DNA of 64,000 nt from Methanobacteriota archaeon (GTDB taxonomy: Archaea > Thermoplasmatota > Poseidoniia > Poseidoniales > Thalassarchaeaceae). Every line of letters starts with the position of its first letter. Positions within the stretch are counted from its first letter, which is position 1. Shown here one piece after another: positions 48,218 through 58,590 of this stretch. Below the pieces are notes generated by a model. The model was not told where the DNA came from. It saw nothing but the letters and a program-made list of their open reading frames with translations, and did not search any database. A program made the translations under genes and the position numbers. The DNA lies in NCBI GenBank assembly GCA_016845365.1, contig JAERST010000013.1:62001-126000 (forward strand), given 5' to 3'.

Positions 48218-50353
48218 ATGGCAGATGCAGAGAGAATCGCGAGCAAACAAAAGCAAATCTCGATTAGTGAATTCTTTGAGAAGAACAAACACTTCCTCGG
48301 CTTCGACACCCTTCAGAGAGCTGTGATCACCGCGGTCAAAGAGGCTGTGGACAACTCACTAGACGCTTGCGAAGAGGCACGCATCCCACCTGACATCAAG
48401 GTGGAAATCAATCGATTGGAAGGCGACCGACTCGAACTTATTTGTCAGGATAATGGTCCGGGTATTCCGCGAGATTCGGTCGAGAATGTCTTTGGAAAAT
48501 TCCTTCTCGGTTCCCGATTCCATGCTATTCGCCAAACCCGTGGTCAGCAAGGAATCGGAATCACTGGTGTGGTCATGTATGCCCAATTGACCACTGGCTC
48601 GAAGACTCACGTAGTCTCCAAGATTGCATCCGATTCCTCGGCTGTTCACGTCGACCTCGGTCTCGACACCCGCAAGAACCGCGCGACCAAATCTAACGAG
48701 CGCCGAGATGTTTGGTTTGAGGATGGCGAAGAGGTTGAACACGGTCTGAAAATTCGCACGGTGATGCGAGCGAAATATCAGCGAGGGCGGCAATCCGTTC
48801 ATCAATATCTGAGGATGACAAGCATCGTTAATCCGCACGCGACAATCAAATTGACCGTGCGAAACCGCGAAGGAGAAATTATCGATGAAGGTCATTGGAT
48901 TCGCACTACTGAGCGCCTACCGCGCGAAGTCGAAGAGATCAAACCTCATCCTCACGGCATTCATCTGGGCCAATTACAGCGGATGCTCAAAGAGGCTGAA
49001 GAGCGCAAACTTACCTCCTTCTTGCGGCATAATTTCTCAGGCGTCAGCATGCGCGCCGCTCGCGAGATTCTCGAACTATCTGAGCTCGACGAGGGACGCA
49101 CTCCAGTACGCGTGAAGGCTGACGAAGCCCAATCGATGATCGATGCTTTTCAGAAGGTAAAATTGCTAGCCCCACCGACCGATTGTCTCTCTCCAATCGA
49201 GGAGATTCTCATCAAGAAAGGGCTGTCGAAAGCGATTGATTCACGCTTCGCATCGACCGTCACTCGCAAGCCGACCGTCAGTCAAGGACAGCCGTTCCAA
49301 ATCGAGGTGGGGCTGGTTTTCGGCGGCGACCTCGCCGCAGAAGGTCCGATTGAAGTCCTACGATTCGCAAATCGGGTTCCCCTGATGTATCAACAAGGTG
49401 GCTGTCTACTAACCAAGGCTCTAGAGTCCGTCGATTGGAAGCGATACGGACTCGACCAGCCCGGCGGGCGAGGGCTACCAAAAGGGCCGGCCGCCGTGCT
49501 AATCCACCTCGCATCAACCAACGTCCAATTCACCAGTGAAGCTAAGGAAGCTGTGGCGGATAACGAGGAGGTTTTCGAGGAGATTCGACGAGCCATGTTG
49601 GAGGTTGGACGAGGTCTTCGTAACCATCTGAAGAAGAGTTCTCAGCGCAAGAAAGCGCAAGAAAAATTCGACCTAATCAACATAATTCTTCCAGAAATTT
49701 CACGAAAATCAAGCGAAATGCTCGGCCGAGAAGAGCCAGATCTCGCACCGGTCATCACACGCATAATGAATGCGGTTTTCCTTGAAGACGAAGTCGTTTG
49801 GAACAAAGAAACCAAGCAAACCGATTGCTCGATCACGGTCTACAATTACACCGCCCGCGCACGTGCCTACACTCTACTTGCCAAATGGCCAGAGGGCGAA
49901 GGGGTGCGAATCGCCGAAAACCCACGCGGTGGCCGGAAAGAGACGACCGGGCTTTGGGCATGGCGTCTCGATACGTTGGACCCCGGACAGTCAGCCGAGA
50001 TTCACTTCAGCGTCGATGGATTATCGCGAGGCGATTGGACCGAGAGCGAGATTTTCTTCCGCGGAAATGGCGAGATAATTGGCGCCACGAAAATCGATGA
50101 GAAACTCTTGGATGAGATGCGTAAAATCGAGGCGCTGGCGGCCGCCGAAGCAGAGCATGCGAAGGCGGCCGAAATCGGCTCGATGGACCGATTGGCTGAG
50201 CGAGCCGAGCCGGTAGAAGCAGCAATTCCCGAAGCGGCGGAGTCGAATGAAGAGGCAAAAGAGCCTGTGCAAGCCGATCCTGTAGCTCCGGCTGCTGAGG
50301 TGATTCCCGCCAACGATGATTGGTTCGGAATGAAGGATGGTGGTGCTGAATGA
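48218..50353 (+). CDS. top6B: DNA topoisomerase VI subunit B
   Basis: The ATPase subunit of topoisomerase VI, 711 residues. The GHKL (Bergerat) fold has EAVDNSLDAC (the Mg-binding Asn), DNGPGIP and GQQGIGITG; a helix-two-turns-helix and transducer domain follow, and a C-terminal Ig-like domain (about 540-650) then an Ala/Glu-rich linker. ATG 48218 has GGGGGT upstream and begins MADAERIASKQKQISISEFF; an in-frame ATG at 48134 lacks support. Type IIB topoisomerases pass DNA duplexes and relax supercoils. Its stop overlaps the top6A start (ATGA). Confidence 0.97.
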   Translation: MADAERIASKQKQISISEFFEKNKHFLGFDTLQRAVITAVKEAVDNSLDACEEARIPPDIKVEINRLEGDRLELICQDNGPGIPRDSVENVFGKFLLGSRFHAIRQTRGQQGIGITGVVMYAQLTTGSKTHVVSKIASDSSAVHVDLGLDTRKNRATKSNERRDVWFEDGEEVEHGLKIRTVMRAKYQRGRQSVHQYLRMTSIVNPHATIKLTVRNREGEIIDEGHWIRTTERLPREVEEIKPHPHGIHLGQLQRMLKEAEERKLTSFLRHNFSGVSMRAAREILELSELDEGRTPVRVKADEAQSMIDAFQKVKLLAPPTDCLSPIEEILIKKGLSKAIDSRFASTVTRKPTVSQGQPFQIEVGLVFGGDLAAEGPIEVLRFANRVPLMYQQGGCLLTKALESVDWKRYGLDQPGGRGLPKGPAAVLIHLASTNVQFTSEAKEAVADNEEVFEEIRRAMLEVGRGLRNHLKKSSQRKKAQEKFDLINIILPEISRKSSEMLGREEPDLAPVITRIMNAVFLEDEVVWNKETKQTDCSITVYNYTARARAYTLLAKWPEGEGVRIAENPRGGRKETTGLWAWRLDTLDPGQSAEIHFSVDGLSRGDWTESEIFFRGNGEIIGATKIDEKLLDEMRKIEALAAAEAEHAKAAEIGSMDRLAERAEPVEAAIPEAAESNEEAKEPVQADPVAPAAEVIPANDDWFGMKDGGAE

Positions 50354-51456
50354 GTGCGAATGGATTCACCAAGGAGCAGGTCATCGAGGCCTTGCACGAT
50401 ATCGCCGGCGAGATGCATAACAAGATGCTCAAAGGCGAGCCACCGACGATGACTCTCCCAGTCAGAACCAAGCAGAATATTGCCTTCGACCCAAAACTTG
50501 GCGTCTACAAATATGGCAAGAAGAAATCGACGCGCGATGCTACTTCACTCGGTTCCGCGCGTCAATTACTCCGCGCATTGCACGTGACTGAATTCATCGA
50601 GGAAATGATCGAGGCAGGCAAGTCCTCGACCCTGAGAGAGATGTACTACATTTCCGAGGGTTGGGGACACGGTAAATTCGGCTCACAAAATGAGAGCAAT
50701 AATCTCGCCGAAGACCTCGAAATCATCACCAAGTGCATGCGCGAGGATTTCAAGCTCCGCCCCGAAGAAGATGGAGCCCGAATCATCGGGAATATCACCT
50801 TCGAGGAGCGAAATCGTCGCGGCGAGTGGATGCGAATCAATTGCCGCGACGATGTTGGAGATTCGGGCTACGGAGTTCCATACAATGTCGAGGCGGAGAA
50901 AATCCGTCTCATCGACCACGATGTCGATTTCATCATGGCAATAGAGACTGGTGGTATGTTCGACCGACTCGTCGAAAACGGCTTCGACGAGTCGGCTCGT
51001 TGCGCGCTGATTCACCTCAAGGGTCAGCCAGCGCGCTCCACTCGACGCATCATTAAGCGAATGAACGAGGAATGGCAGCTACCAATCATCGTCTTCGCTG
51101 ACGGCGACCCGTGGTCGTATCGAATCTATGCATCAATCGCATATGGAGCGATCAAAACCGCGCATATCTCGGAATACCTTGCAACTCCAAGCGCTGATTA
51201 CCTCGGTATTTCTGCAGATGACATCGTTAGATTCGACTTGCCGGCAGATGATTTGTCGAGTAAGGATATTCAGGCACTGAATGCAGAATTAAGCGACCCT
51301 CGCTTCGCCGATGCTGCCTGGCAAGATGAAATCAATTTGATGCTGGAACTTGGAAAGAAAGCTGAACAGCAGTCTCTAGCGAAGTATGGTCTAGATTTCG
51401 TAACCGACACTTACCTGCCTGAGAAATTGGCAGAAAAGGGCTACAACTTGCTATGA
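50350..51456 (+). CDS. top6A: DNA topoisomerase VI subunit A (Spo11-like)
   Basis: A 368-residue catalytic subunit that cuts both DNA strands through a Tyr. The nucleophile is in LREMYYISEG within the winged-helix CAP domain, and the Toprim domain shows the metal-binding Glu (FIMAIETGGMFDRL) and Asp pair (FADGDPWSYRIYASIAYG). It is the homologue of eukaryotic Spo11. The overlap with top6B means 1:1 coupled synthesis, fitting the A2B2 enzyme. Confidence 0.97.
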   Translation: MSANGFTKEQVIEALHDIAGEMHNKMLKGEPPTMTLPVRTKQNIAFDPKLGVYKYGKKKSTRDATSLGSARQLLRALHVTEFIEEMIEAGKSSTLREMYYISEGWGHGKFGSQNESNNLAEDLEIITKCMREDFKLRPEEDGARIIGNITFEERNRRGEWMRINCRDDVGDSGYGVPYNVEAEKIRLIDHDVDFIMAIETGGMFDRLVENGFDESARCALIHLKGQPARSTRRIIKRMNEEWQLPIIVFADGDPWSYRIYASIAYGAIKTAHISEYLATPSADYLGISADDIVRFDLPADDLSSKDIQALNAELSDPRFADAAWQDEINLMLELGKKAEQQSLAKYGLDFVTDTYLPEKLAEKGYNLL

Positions 51457-51499
51457 GGCAAATAGCCAGCATCAAATGTGAGCGCCGACTGAGTCGGGC

Positions 51500-52348
51500 G
51501 TGAGCCTCGACTACCGCCGCATCGCAATGTGGACTTCTGGTATCTCTTGCGCCCTTCTACTCGTCGCCATCGCAACCGCTGGCAATGCCATGGATGCGAT
51601 GACTCCGATGCTCGACCCAGAGCAGCAGAATGTATTGCACCTCCAAGCCGGCGAGAGTGCGGGAGCAGATCTCATTGACACCCATTATTACGTCGCCCTG
51701 AGGCTTGTCGAAGATGGTGAGGACCCAGATGCGGACCTGAGATTGGTTACTGGTGATGGTGAGAAGGAAGTCGAGGGTTCGGCCCCGACTTCGCTTCACG
51801 TCGATCGGCAATTATCTGCAGACGGGCCGATCTATCGCCCGGTTAAGGTGTTCATCGTCTCCGAGACCGGTTCTTACACCCTTCACAATGAAGGAAATTC
51901 TGACTTGTGGTTGGTCGATGATTTCGCCAATGAAATGCAGGTATTCACCGACCCTACCGTCTTACTGATGTTCGGTTCTTGCTGCCTCGGGCTCATCATC
52001 GGAATCGTAGCGATTGTCTTCGCCGTCCTGACCTTGCGCAACCGCGGCGGAGACAAAGGCCAGAAGGTCAGTGGGATTGTTATCGATGGGCGCGTAATGA
52101 CAACCGACGAACTGTATCGCGCCCATCGCGAAGGCGGGGTGCAATCTTCGGAGAATACGGCCGGTAACGCAGGCACCACCGACCCCGCCTCGCAAGTCCC
52201 AGACCCGTTCATCGACAGTCCGAGCCAATCCAACGCCCAGGAGCCCAGCAATTCCCCCGTAGCAAGACAGAGCCCGCAAGAGGTTCACAGCAGTGGCGAG
52301 GGTGCCGCCGAGAGGGATGAGAACTGGCGGTCTTGGGACGAAGGCTGA
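51500..52348 (+). CDS. Two-helix membrane protein with extracellular domain
   Basis: A 282-residue protein. An N-terminal helix (MWTSGISCALLLVAIATAG) is followed by about 130 extracellular residues with beta character, then a second helix (TVLLMFGSCCLGLIIGIVAIVFAVL) and a cytosolic tail rich in Ser, Pro, Gln and Glu. The architecture resembles other Marine Group II membrane proteins of unknown role; I recognise no family. GTG 51500 is the first start. It is 43 bases downstream of top6A. Confidence 0.7.
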   Translation: MSLDYRRIAMWTSGISCALLLVAIATAGNAMDAMTPMLDPEQQNVLHLQAGESAGADLIDTHYYVALRLVEDGEDPDADLRLVTGDGEKEVEGSAPTSLHVDRQLSADGPIYRPVKVFIVSETGSYTLHNEGNSDLWLVDDFANEMQVFTDPTVLLMFGSCCLGLIIGIVAIVFAVLTLRNRGGDKGQKVSGIVIDGRVMTTDELYRAHREGGVQSSENTAGNAGTTDPASQVPDPFIDSPSQSNAQEPSNSPVARQSPQEVHSSGEGAAERDENWRSWDEG

Positions 52349-52401
52349 GCCCGGGTGCCTCGCAGTGAATCGCTTTGGCGAGGATTCGTGTCATACTCGG
52401 G

Positions 52402-52409
52402 TTTTTATT
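52402..52409 (+). promoter_or_regulatory. TATA box of the ArsR-like regulator
   Basis: TTTTTATT lies about 40 bases before the GTG start, predicting a leader of 10-20 bases. The CCCCCTTT next to it is unremarkable. Confidence 0.4.
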
Positions 52410-52444
52410 CCCCCTTTGACTACACAACCTTGAGTTGGTAAGTC

Positions 52445-53182
52445 GTGGTGGACTTCGATGAGGCTCTGAACATCCTTGAGAATAGGGCACGTCGCGACAT
52501 TTTGCGCCGCCTTGCGAAGGAGCCTCACTATCCATTACAATTGTCTGAACTGCTCGAAATTAGTCAGCAAGCTGTTGTCAAACACCTGAAAGTGCTTGAG
52601 GCGGCGGGATTCGTTGAATCGGAAAAAGTGCCATCGGTCAAGGGCGGGCCGCCGAAGAAGATGTACACGGTGAACCAGTCGTTCTCACTACGTCTCGACC
52701 TCGGTCCGAACCTCTTCCGCGCAGAGCATCGCACAATGCCCAAAGGTGGTCCGATTCGTCTGTCTTCGCGGCTTCCTGGGGAACTCGACGCCGTGATTGA
52801 TGAGATTGGCACGAGGCGTCGGCTTCCGCTCGTTGATGCAATGTCGATGCTCTCAGAGATGGATCGCGCACTCGAGCGAATCGACGAGCAGCGCGACGCT
52901 ATCATCGCTCTGCACCAGCAGGTGATGCAGAAAGTCGCGCCTTCAATCGATGATTCTTCGGAGACCTACGAAGAACGCCAACTCGCGCACGCGATGTTGA
53001 ATCATCCGCGCAGACCGCTGGACCTCGATTTGTTCTCCCAAGGTCTGCGCATCCAATCGATGCAGGCTGAGGCGATGATGGATGGCCTTCGAGAGCGTCT
53101 ACTACGGGATTTCGCTTCAAGTTCTGGCAGCATCATCGCCGCCAGCGAAGGCACACCTCTGCCTTGGTGGCTTGCTCGCTGA
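52445..53182 (+). CDS. ArsR-like winged-helix transcriptional regulator
   Basis: A 245-residue regulator. The N-terminal 80 residues are a winged helix-turn-helix: ENRARRDILRRLAKEP, then LSELLEISQQAVVKHLKVLEAAGFVESEK with the recognition helix, and a wing ending at KKMYTVNQSF. A long helical region follows (about 110-240), probably a dimer or effector module. Starts GTG 52445 or GTG 52448 are preceded by a TTTTTATT box near 52402-52409 with a short leader. The ligand is not evident. Similar ArsR-type proteins are common archaeal regulators. Confidence 0.88.
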   Translation: MVDFDEALNILENRARRDILRRLAKEPHYPLQLSELLEISQQAVVKHLKVLEAAGFVESEKVPSVKGGPPKKMYTVNQSFSLRLDLGPNLFRAEHRTMPKGGPIRLSSRLPGELDAVIDEIGTRRRLPLVDAMSMLSEMDRALERIDEQRDAIIALHQQVMQKVAPSIDDSSETYEERQLAHAMLNHPRRPLDLDLFSQGLRIQSMQAEAMMDGLRERLLRDFASSSGSIIAASEGTPLPWWLAR

Positions 53183-53331
53183 GCCATGAGGGCTTGAGAG
53201 CGGCCGTAGCCGGCTTGAGTGGACCGGGCGGGCCGTCCTTTGGTAGCCCGTCGCCCTCATCATCCGAGGCAGGCCATCGCTAACGCTGCGCGGCTTTGTA
53301 GAGGGCAAGCCTCCAACAATTCCTGAGCAAC

Positions 53332-56300
53332 TCAGAAGACTTGGTCGTCATCAGAGAGATTTGCCAGTAGGCTGCTCTTCTCTGCGAAGCGAGTTAGTGC
53401 TTCCATCCTGCGTCCATACATCACGACGCCGGCCACACCCATCAGGGCGATGGTTGCGCCGAGAATGATTGCTGGTACAGAATATTGGGCGACTATCTCG
53501 ACGCCGACGTCGAGGATTCCCCAATTGGAACCCATCTTACCATCGACCATCTGGATATTGTTGTCCTCATTCGATTCAACGATCATATTGTCCGGGTCGA
53601 TTACGACTGCAACGTCGTGCGACCCGGCCTTGACTAGATACAAGAGAGTCAATGACGGCGGGTCTTCATCTCCTCCAGCACCCACCGGCATCACGGCTTC
53701 GACGAGTTGCCTGTAGGCAATATTCTCCTCGTCGCAACCGTACTTCGAAATCGAGCGCTTGGATTGGTCGACGCAAAGCACGACGTTAACGTCGGTAGCG
53801 TGGATGTTTCCGATGTTACGAATCTGCACGTTGACTGAAAGCATGTCGCCAACAGAAGCCTCTCTCTGCGAGACGGTGACGCTGACGATTTCGAGGTCAG
53901 GAGCCCGTAGTCTCAATTCGAGAATCTGCTCATTGGTATCACAATTCGGACGCGCATTGTCAGGCAATCCGTCGCCGTTTTCATCGAGTGTACACGAATC
54001 ATCCCAAATCGAGGTTTCATCGTGGTCGCCTCCGTGCTCAGCAGATCCGAATGAAGATAGAACCTTGATTCCAATCTCACGGTCGCTGAGAGCGGCGGCT
54101 GGATCGATGTGAATTATCGCAACGATGTGTAAGGTCGTGTAGGCCGGCATCATCGGCAACATGACTGTTCCAGCCGAAGTTCCAACCGCGGTCTTGTAGC
54201 ACTGATTAGCCGCCGGGTCCTCTCCAATCGTCAATTGCACACATGGGCGCTCAATCGGGAATTCTGTGTCGAATCCTTCGAGCAGAGCGTAGTTCACCTT
54301 CCAGCCACTCAGAGTGTTCATTCCAGGGACTGCATCCCATCCAGCACCTGTCTGAGTGTGGTTGTGAATCGATGGTTGGTCAGGGACGTTACCGAAATTG
54401 CTGACATTCATTGTGTATCGAACGACTCGGCCCGGAGCCGTAGTCTTGATTCTGGACTCAACCATTGGGTCGAGTTCGATACGCATATCGTGGAATTCGA
54501 CAATTTCGATATTGAGAATGATACTATCTCGTAATTTCGTTCCTTGGTATGGTTCCTCGCTGAAGACATCGAGGCGGACGACATAATCTCCCGCGTAGGT
54601 CTTCTCTGGCACATTGATGTGAATCACGAGTTCCTGCTCAGAATCTCGTGGGAGTTCCTCAAACAGCACCCTCGGAATATCGATGTCCCAGACATCGGAA
54701 TTACCATTCGAATCAACGATTGAATGAACTGCCATATCGTATCTGTCATGTCCATTTCCGACATTTTCGATGATTGTATTCAATTCAAACGACTCGCCCG
54801 GATGCAATTGCAAATTCGTCGCCGGCACCGTCGCCTCGAGGTCGTAAACTTGGATGACATTCGTCACCAATACGACGGAGTCACGAACGCGAGGCGCGCC
54901 TTCCAAGTGCGCCTTGACAGTCACAGATTCTCCAAGTCCTGCAGTCGCATTGTACGGCGCGCACATTATCGCAGTCACAGTATACGGTGTTTCGATTATC
55001 GACCAATATCTCGGGTCATCATCCGGTATTCCGTTCCCTCCTGGTGCATTTGCAAAGTCGAGGTCGACCGTCCAGTGGTCATATCGCCATGTTGACTCAG
55101 AAATCTCTGGCGGTCGCTCCTCGGGGCCACCGGGAGTTGTGAATATCAGGTGGCCCGGCGTGAAGTGCTTGGTAACCTCAATATCGAACTCAGCGCAGTC
55201 TCCGGGGAGGACGTGTTGAGTCGTATCACCGAGGTTGAAGACAATATTACCAGAGCTTCGAATCGAGACGTTAATCCACAATTCTAGCACATCGTAGGTG
55301 CCTCTATCCACCGAGAGAACCGGCTCGCCAGTCGACCATCCCTTGAGATAAATCACGAATGTTCCAGGGTCCTGAGACGTTGGCACATTGACCTGCAAGT
55401 TGCGAGTAACCGATTGACCGGGATCGAGCGAAAGCGAGGTTGGGAATGTTACACCCCATCCAAATGGTAAGCCCCATTCGGTCTGGCCTTCTCCGGTTGC
55501 TGGATCGTAGAATTCGAAGGTATCGTAGACGTTTCCTGTATTCGTCACCGTGATAGAGAAAATCGCCGATTGGCCTTGTTCAACATCGACCTGATAGTGG
55601 CTCGTATCGAGGTTTATTCCGTGGACCACGTCCATCAACGTCAGAGTCAATCTCTCATCATTAATCGCCGGGTCCTTATGCGATACTGCGTTGACTGTGA
55701 TTGCCGCCAACTCATCCTGATCTGCTTGGTAGATGGTTGGAGCACGCACGCGCATGTAGATTGGAACTACATCGCCGCCACGCAGGAAGACCGGCGTGGA
55801 ATCGAAGATTGGCGTGTGGTTGGTAGCGAAGAATAGCGTCGCGGTCCAGTTGTTTGGAACGCCTTCCATCGTCACGGTATAGGTGTCCGCGACGAGTTCG
55901 GCCGGGCCAGGGGTTGGGTTGGAGATCGACATGTTGTATGTCGTCTGCTGGCCCGGCTCAATCGTGTGATAGAAGGTCTCGGTCTCGGCCAGAGCGACCT
56001 CGACGAGACCGGTCAGAACGTGCACGTAACAGATTGTGTATGCGCCCTGATTGTTCTGATCATTACAGCGATTGGTGTCGGACCAAGCGATGTGAACTCC
56101 GCTACCCAAATCGTTAGCGAAAGCCGGTGGTTGACCGAGGTCGGGGGCGAACGGCGAATTTGGTCCGAGCTTGTCGGATTCCCAACTTGAGACCTCGTTA
56201 ATTTCCCATTCATCGATGACGCCTGAAGCGAGGGAGTTCAGCGGGAATCCCTCTGGGTGATCGTCGTTGGTGTGGTTAAGGCGAACATACATGATGGTCT

Positions 56301-58428
56301 CGCCTTGGGTCTCGTTACCATTGTCAAGCCAGGTAATGTGAGCATTGTCGAACGAGTCGGTTAGAATCTCAGGCATGTGAGAATTAGCCCCGTATGGCCT
56401 GTCTTCATCGACTCCGTCTATTCCTTCGACATTCGAGATGACGGAGTCGGTAATCTGCTTGATTCCATAGGAGGGAAGTCCCTCTTCTGCGCCGTCCCAA
56501 GCCGCTGCTCCGCGCAGGCGCAAGCGGACGTAGTAGATCTCGTAATTCACCGAGATGTCGAATCCGTAGGCTCGACCATCCATCCATGCAACGTGGGTAT
56601 TGCCAGAAGTATCGATGGCGATGGATGGATGCAGACTGAACGCATCCTGTAGGGTGATTCGAGTATCGTTGACGACGACTAAGTGGCCGTAGCCTTGGTG
56701 ATCGGACGATGGCCCGACATCCTCGACGTAGCGATTGTTGACTACGCGAGTGCCTGGGTCGCCCTTGGTCCAACCAGCCCACGGGCTGTCTAGCAGCGAG
56801 TGCGGGTCGAGAATAGTCAAGAAAATCTCACGAGAGTTATTGGTCGCAAGATAGACCAGCGCTTCGACCATCAATTGGAGGTCAGCAGCGCTGGTACCAG
56901 AGGTTGGGAAACTGTACATCTGTCCTCCAGCATCGGTATTGCGAGTTGTTGTGCCCGGACAAGTCCTCGTTCCAATCGAGACGAATCCATTCGGGCACTG
57001 CGCCAAATCTTGCATGTGGGAGCCGACATCGGTAGAGCCAGAGCCCCAACCTGCTGCGAGAAGCGGCACTGGGACGATGTCGGCGATTACGCAGGCATCG
57101 TGGGCTTCGTTGATACTCTGTGTATCGTCAGATTGCTGGGCTGGGTCGCCACCGTATGGACCCTCATCCGAAATCGGAATGACGATCTTGGTCGCGTTCG
57201 GATTCCAGCGGTGGTCGAGTTGAGTCGGTGGGTTAGCTGAGTTACCCATGCGACCGGCTGCATCTCTCCACGAGAGGCAGGCCCAGGTTGAAGCAGGCCC
57301 CCAGAATTCAGAGTAATATCCGCCGTCCTGAGGCAAATTGGTTGCGGCGCCATTGTAGACGACCTCGGTCAATTCGCGAATTCCACCCGAATCATCGGAT
57401 GGGTTCTGACCGAGGTGAGTCGTTCGTGGGCCTTGGCTGCCGGAGCCGCCGGTTTGGTAAGCGGCGGCGCAGGTTCCAGAAGTTGCAGCTGATGGCCAGT
57501 TTCCACTGAGAGCGTAAAGGGTCTCGAAGACGGTCATGTTTGCATCCTCAAGCATCGGCTTGAGTCCTTCGAAGTAGCCGCCGCTGGCGAAATTACCGCC
57601 GTAGAAAACCACACACATGTCAGCCCACTCGGTATTCATCGAACCCGAGGTGTCGATTGGTACGACCATCTCGACCTTTCCACCACGGGTATCGTCCCAT
57701 ACAATCTGGACGAAGTCGTCAGCATCGACTGCGACATCTGGGTGTCCCTTGTGACCGATGATCGGCGTCAATAGGGTGTCCTCGATGGCTACGATTGCTT
57801 CTCTTCCTGGAAGGTCGATCTCAAGCATCGAATAGTAAATCTGAGGTTGCTGGTAGAATTTGTCCAGCGGCTCGTAGGAATCTTCCCAGACAATGTGAGG
57901 GTTATTGTCCGAGTCGACGTCGATCGCTGGCCAGTCACGGTTCTGCTGATGGCTTACGACCTCTTCATCGTCGATAATTGAGAGAACCGAGTCAAGACCG
58001 GAGCTCCCATCTTGGTCATCTTGGGAGGGGTCCAAGAGAGCGTAGAGGATACTCCACTGACCGGACTTGTCAGTCCAAACGACGTGGACATTGTCGTCGG
58101 AATCGACGACGACGTCCGGATGCCAAGCACGGTGAGTGCCGGCATCCGAAATCTGTGTTTCATCGATTAGCACATCGCCTCGAGCATCGAGCATCTTGTA
58201 GTAGAGGTGATGCGTATTACGGCTCCAAACGAAGTGGGTATTACCCATCGAATCGGCGTCCATTGCGACCATTCTGTCGCTGTGTGTTCCTCCATTCACG
58301 ACCTGTACTGCATCTGTCAAAACTATCTCGCTGCCTTCTACCGGCTCTGAGAATTCTAACGCTGCAAACATGCTCATCATCATGATGAGAACCATCGTGA
58401 TACTGTTCCTTACCTTCACTGTCTCCAT
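53332..58428 (-). CDS. 1698-residue surface protein: probable beta-propeller with inserted VWA domain, CARDB, TM anchor
   Basis: Exported protein beginning with a signal peptide (about 8-26). A motif of the form P-x-I-x-V-D-(S/A)-x-x-N-x-H-(I/V)-x-W occurs seven times: residues about 52-70, 103-120, 167-183, 229-246, 600-617, 685-702 and 768-784, several followed by a (Y/M)YxRL-type strand. Seven repeats suggest a seven-bladed propeller. Between repeats four and five sits a VWA-like domain (about 253-540) with the MIDAS motif DTSGSMN. After 810 come tandem beta-sandwich domains of NEW3/CARDB type (DLEIVSVTV and SVNVQIRNIGNIHATDV near 1505-1540), then a transmembrane helix (about 1650-1671) and a short cytosolic tail. 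GGAGG lies seven bases before ATG 58428. Function unknown; a metal-dependent adhesin is plausible. Confidence 0.85.
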   Translation of the reverse strand: METVKVRNSITMVLIMMMSMFAALEFSEPVEGSEIVLTDAVQVVNGGTHSDRMVAMDADSMGNTHFVWSRNTHHLYYKMLDARGDVLIDETQISDAGTHRAWHPDVVVDSDDNVHVVWTDKSGQWSILYALLDPSQDDQDGSSGLDSVLSIIDDEEVVSHQQNRDWPAIDVDSDNNPHIVWEDSYEPLDKFYQQPQIYYSMLEIDLPGREAIVAIEDTLLTPIIGHKGHPDVAVDADDFVQIVWDDTRGGKVEMVVPIDTSGSMNTEWADMCVVFYGGNFASGGYFEGLKPMLEDANMTVFETLYALSGNWPSAATSGTCAAAYQTGGSGSQGPRTTHLGQNPSDDSGGIRELTEVVYNGAATNLPQDGGYYSEFWGPASTWACLSWRDAAGRMGNSANPPTQLDHRWNPNATKIVIPISDEGPYGGDPAQQSDDTQSINEAHDACVIADIVPVPLLAAGWGSGSTDVGSHMQDLAQCPNGFVSIGTRTCPGTTTRNTDAGGQMYSFPTSGTSAADLQLMVEALVYLATNNSREIFLTILDPHSLLDSPWAGWTKGDPGTRVVNNRYVEDVGPSSDHQGYGHLVVVNDTRITLQDAFSLHPSIAIDTSGNTHVAWMDGRAYGFDISVNYEIYYVRLRLRGAAAWDGAEEGLPSYGIKQITDSVISNVEGIDGVDEDRPYGANSHMPEILTDSFDNAHITWLDNGNETQGETIMYVRLNHTNDDHPEGFPLNSLASGVIDEWEINEVSSWESDKLGPNSPFAPDLGQPPAFANDLGSGVHIAWSDTNRCNDQNNQGAYTICYVHVLTGLVEVALAETETFYHTIEPGQQTTYNMSISNPTPGPAELVADTYTVTMEGVPNNWTATLFFATNHTPIFDSTPVFLRGGDVVPIYMRVRAPTIYQADQDELAAITVNAVSHKDPAINDERLTLTLMDVVHGINLDTSHYQVDVEQGQSAIFSITVTNTGNVYDTFEFYDPATGEGQTEWGLPFGWGVTFPTSLSLDPGQSVTRNLQVNVPTSQDPGTFVIYLKGWSTGEPVLSVDRGTYDVLELWINVSIRSSGNIVFNLGDTTQHVLPGDCAEFDIEVTKHFTPGHLIFTTPGGPEERPPEISESTWRYDHWTVDLDFANAPGGNGIPDDDPRYWSIIETPYTVTAIMCAPYNATAGLGESVTVKAHLEGAPRVRDSVVLVTNVIQVYDLEATVPATNLQLHPGESFELNTIIENVGNGHDRYDMAVHSIVDSNGNSDVWDIDIPRVLFEELPRDSEQELVIHINVPEKTYAGDYVVRLDVFSEEPYQGTKLRDSIILNIEIVEFHDMRIELDPMVESRIKTTAPGRVVRYTMNVSNFGNVPDQPSIHNHTQTGAGWDAVPGMNTLSGWKVNYALLEGFDTEFPIERPCVQLTIGEDPAANQCYKTAVGTSAGTVMLPMMPAYTTLHIVAIIHIDPAAALSDREIGIKVLSSFGSAEHGGDHDETSIWDDSCTLDENGDGLPDNARPNCDTNEQILELRLRAPDLEIVSVTVSQREASVGDMLSVNVQIRNIGNIHATDVNVVLCVDQSKRSISKYGCDEENIAYRQLVEAVMPVGAGGDEDPPSLTLLYLVKAGSHDVAVVIDPDNMIVESNEDNNIQMVDGKMGSNWGILDVGVEIVAQYSVPAIILGATIALMGVAGVVMYGRRMEALTRFAEKSSLLANLSDDDQVF

Positions 58429-58590
58429 TTCGCTTCCTCCAGCATCAATGCTACAACATCTCCATTCGCTCGTTTTCGATACTTAACCCCAACCCCCACG
58501 CGTCAGGCGTGCGCGCGAGGACGAGGTGTTGAATGAGAGTGGTTGGGATGTTAGCTAATCGGAGGTGGGGCTGTTGTGATCGAGGTTGGT
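58429..58590 (-). promoter_or_regulatory. Promoter and leader of the 1698-residue surface protein
   Basis: On the minus strand GGTTAAGTATC (58478-58488) lies about 55 bases before ATG 58428 and GGAGG (58436-58440) seven bases before it, so here the message has a leader with a Shine-Dalgarno site. I see nothing else in the remaining bases before the next gene end at 58591. Confidence 0.5.
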
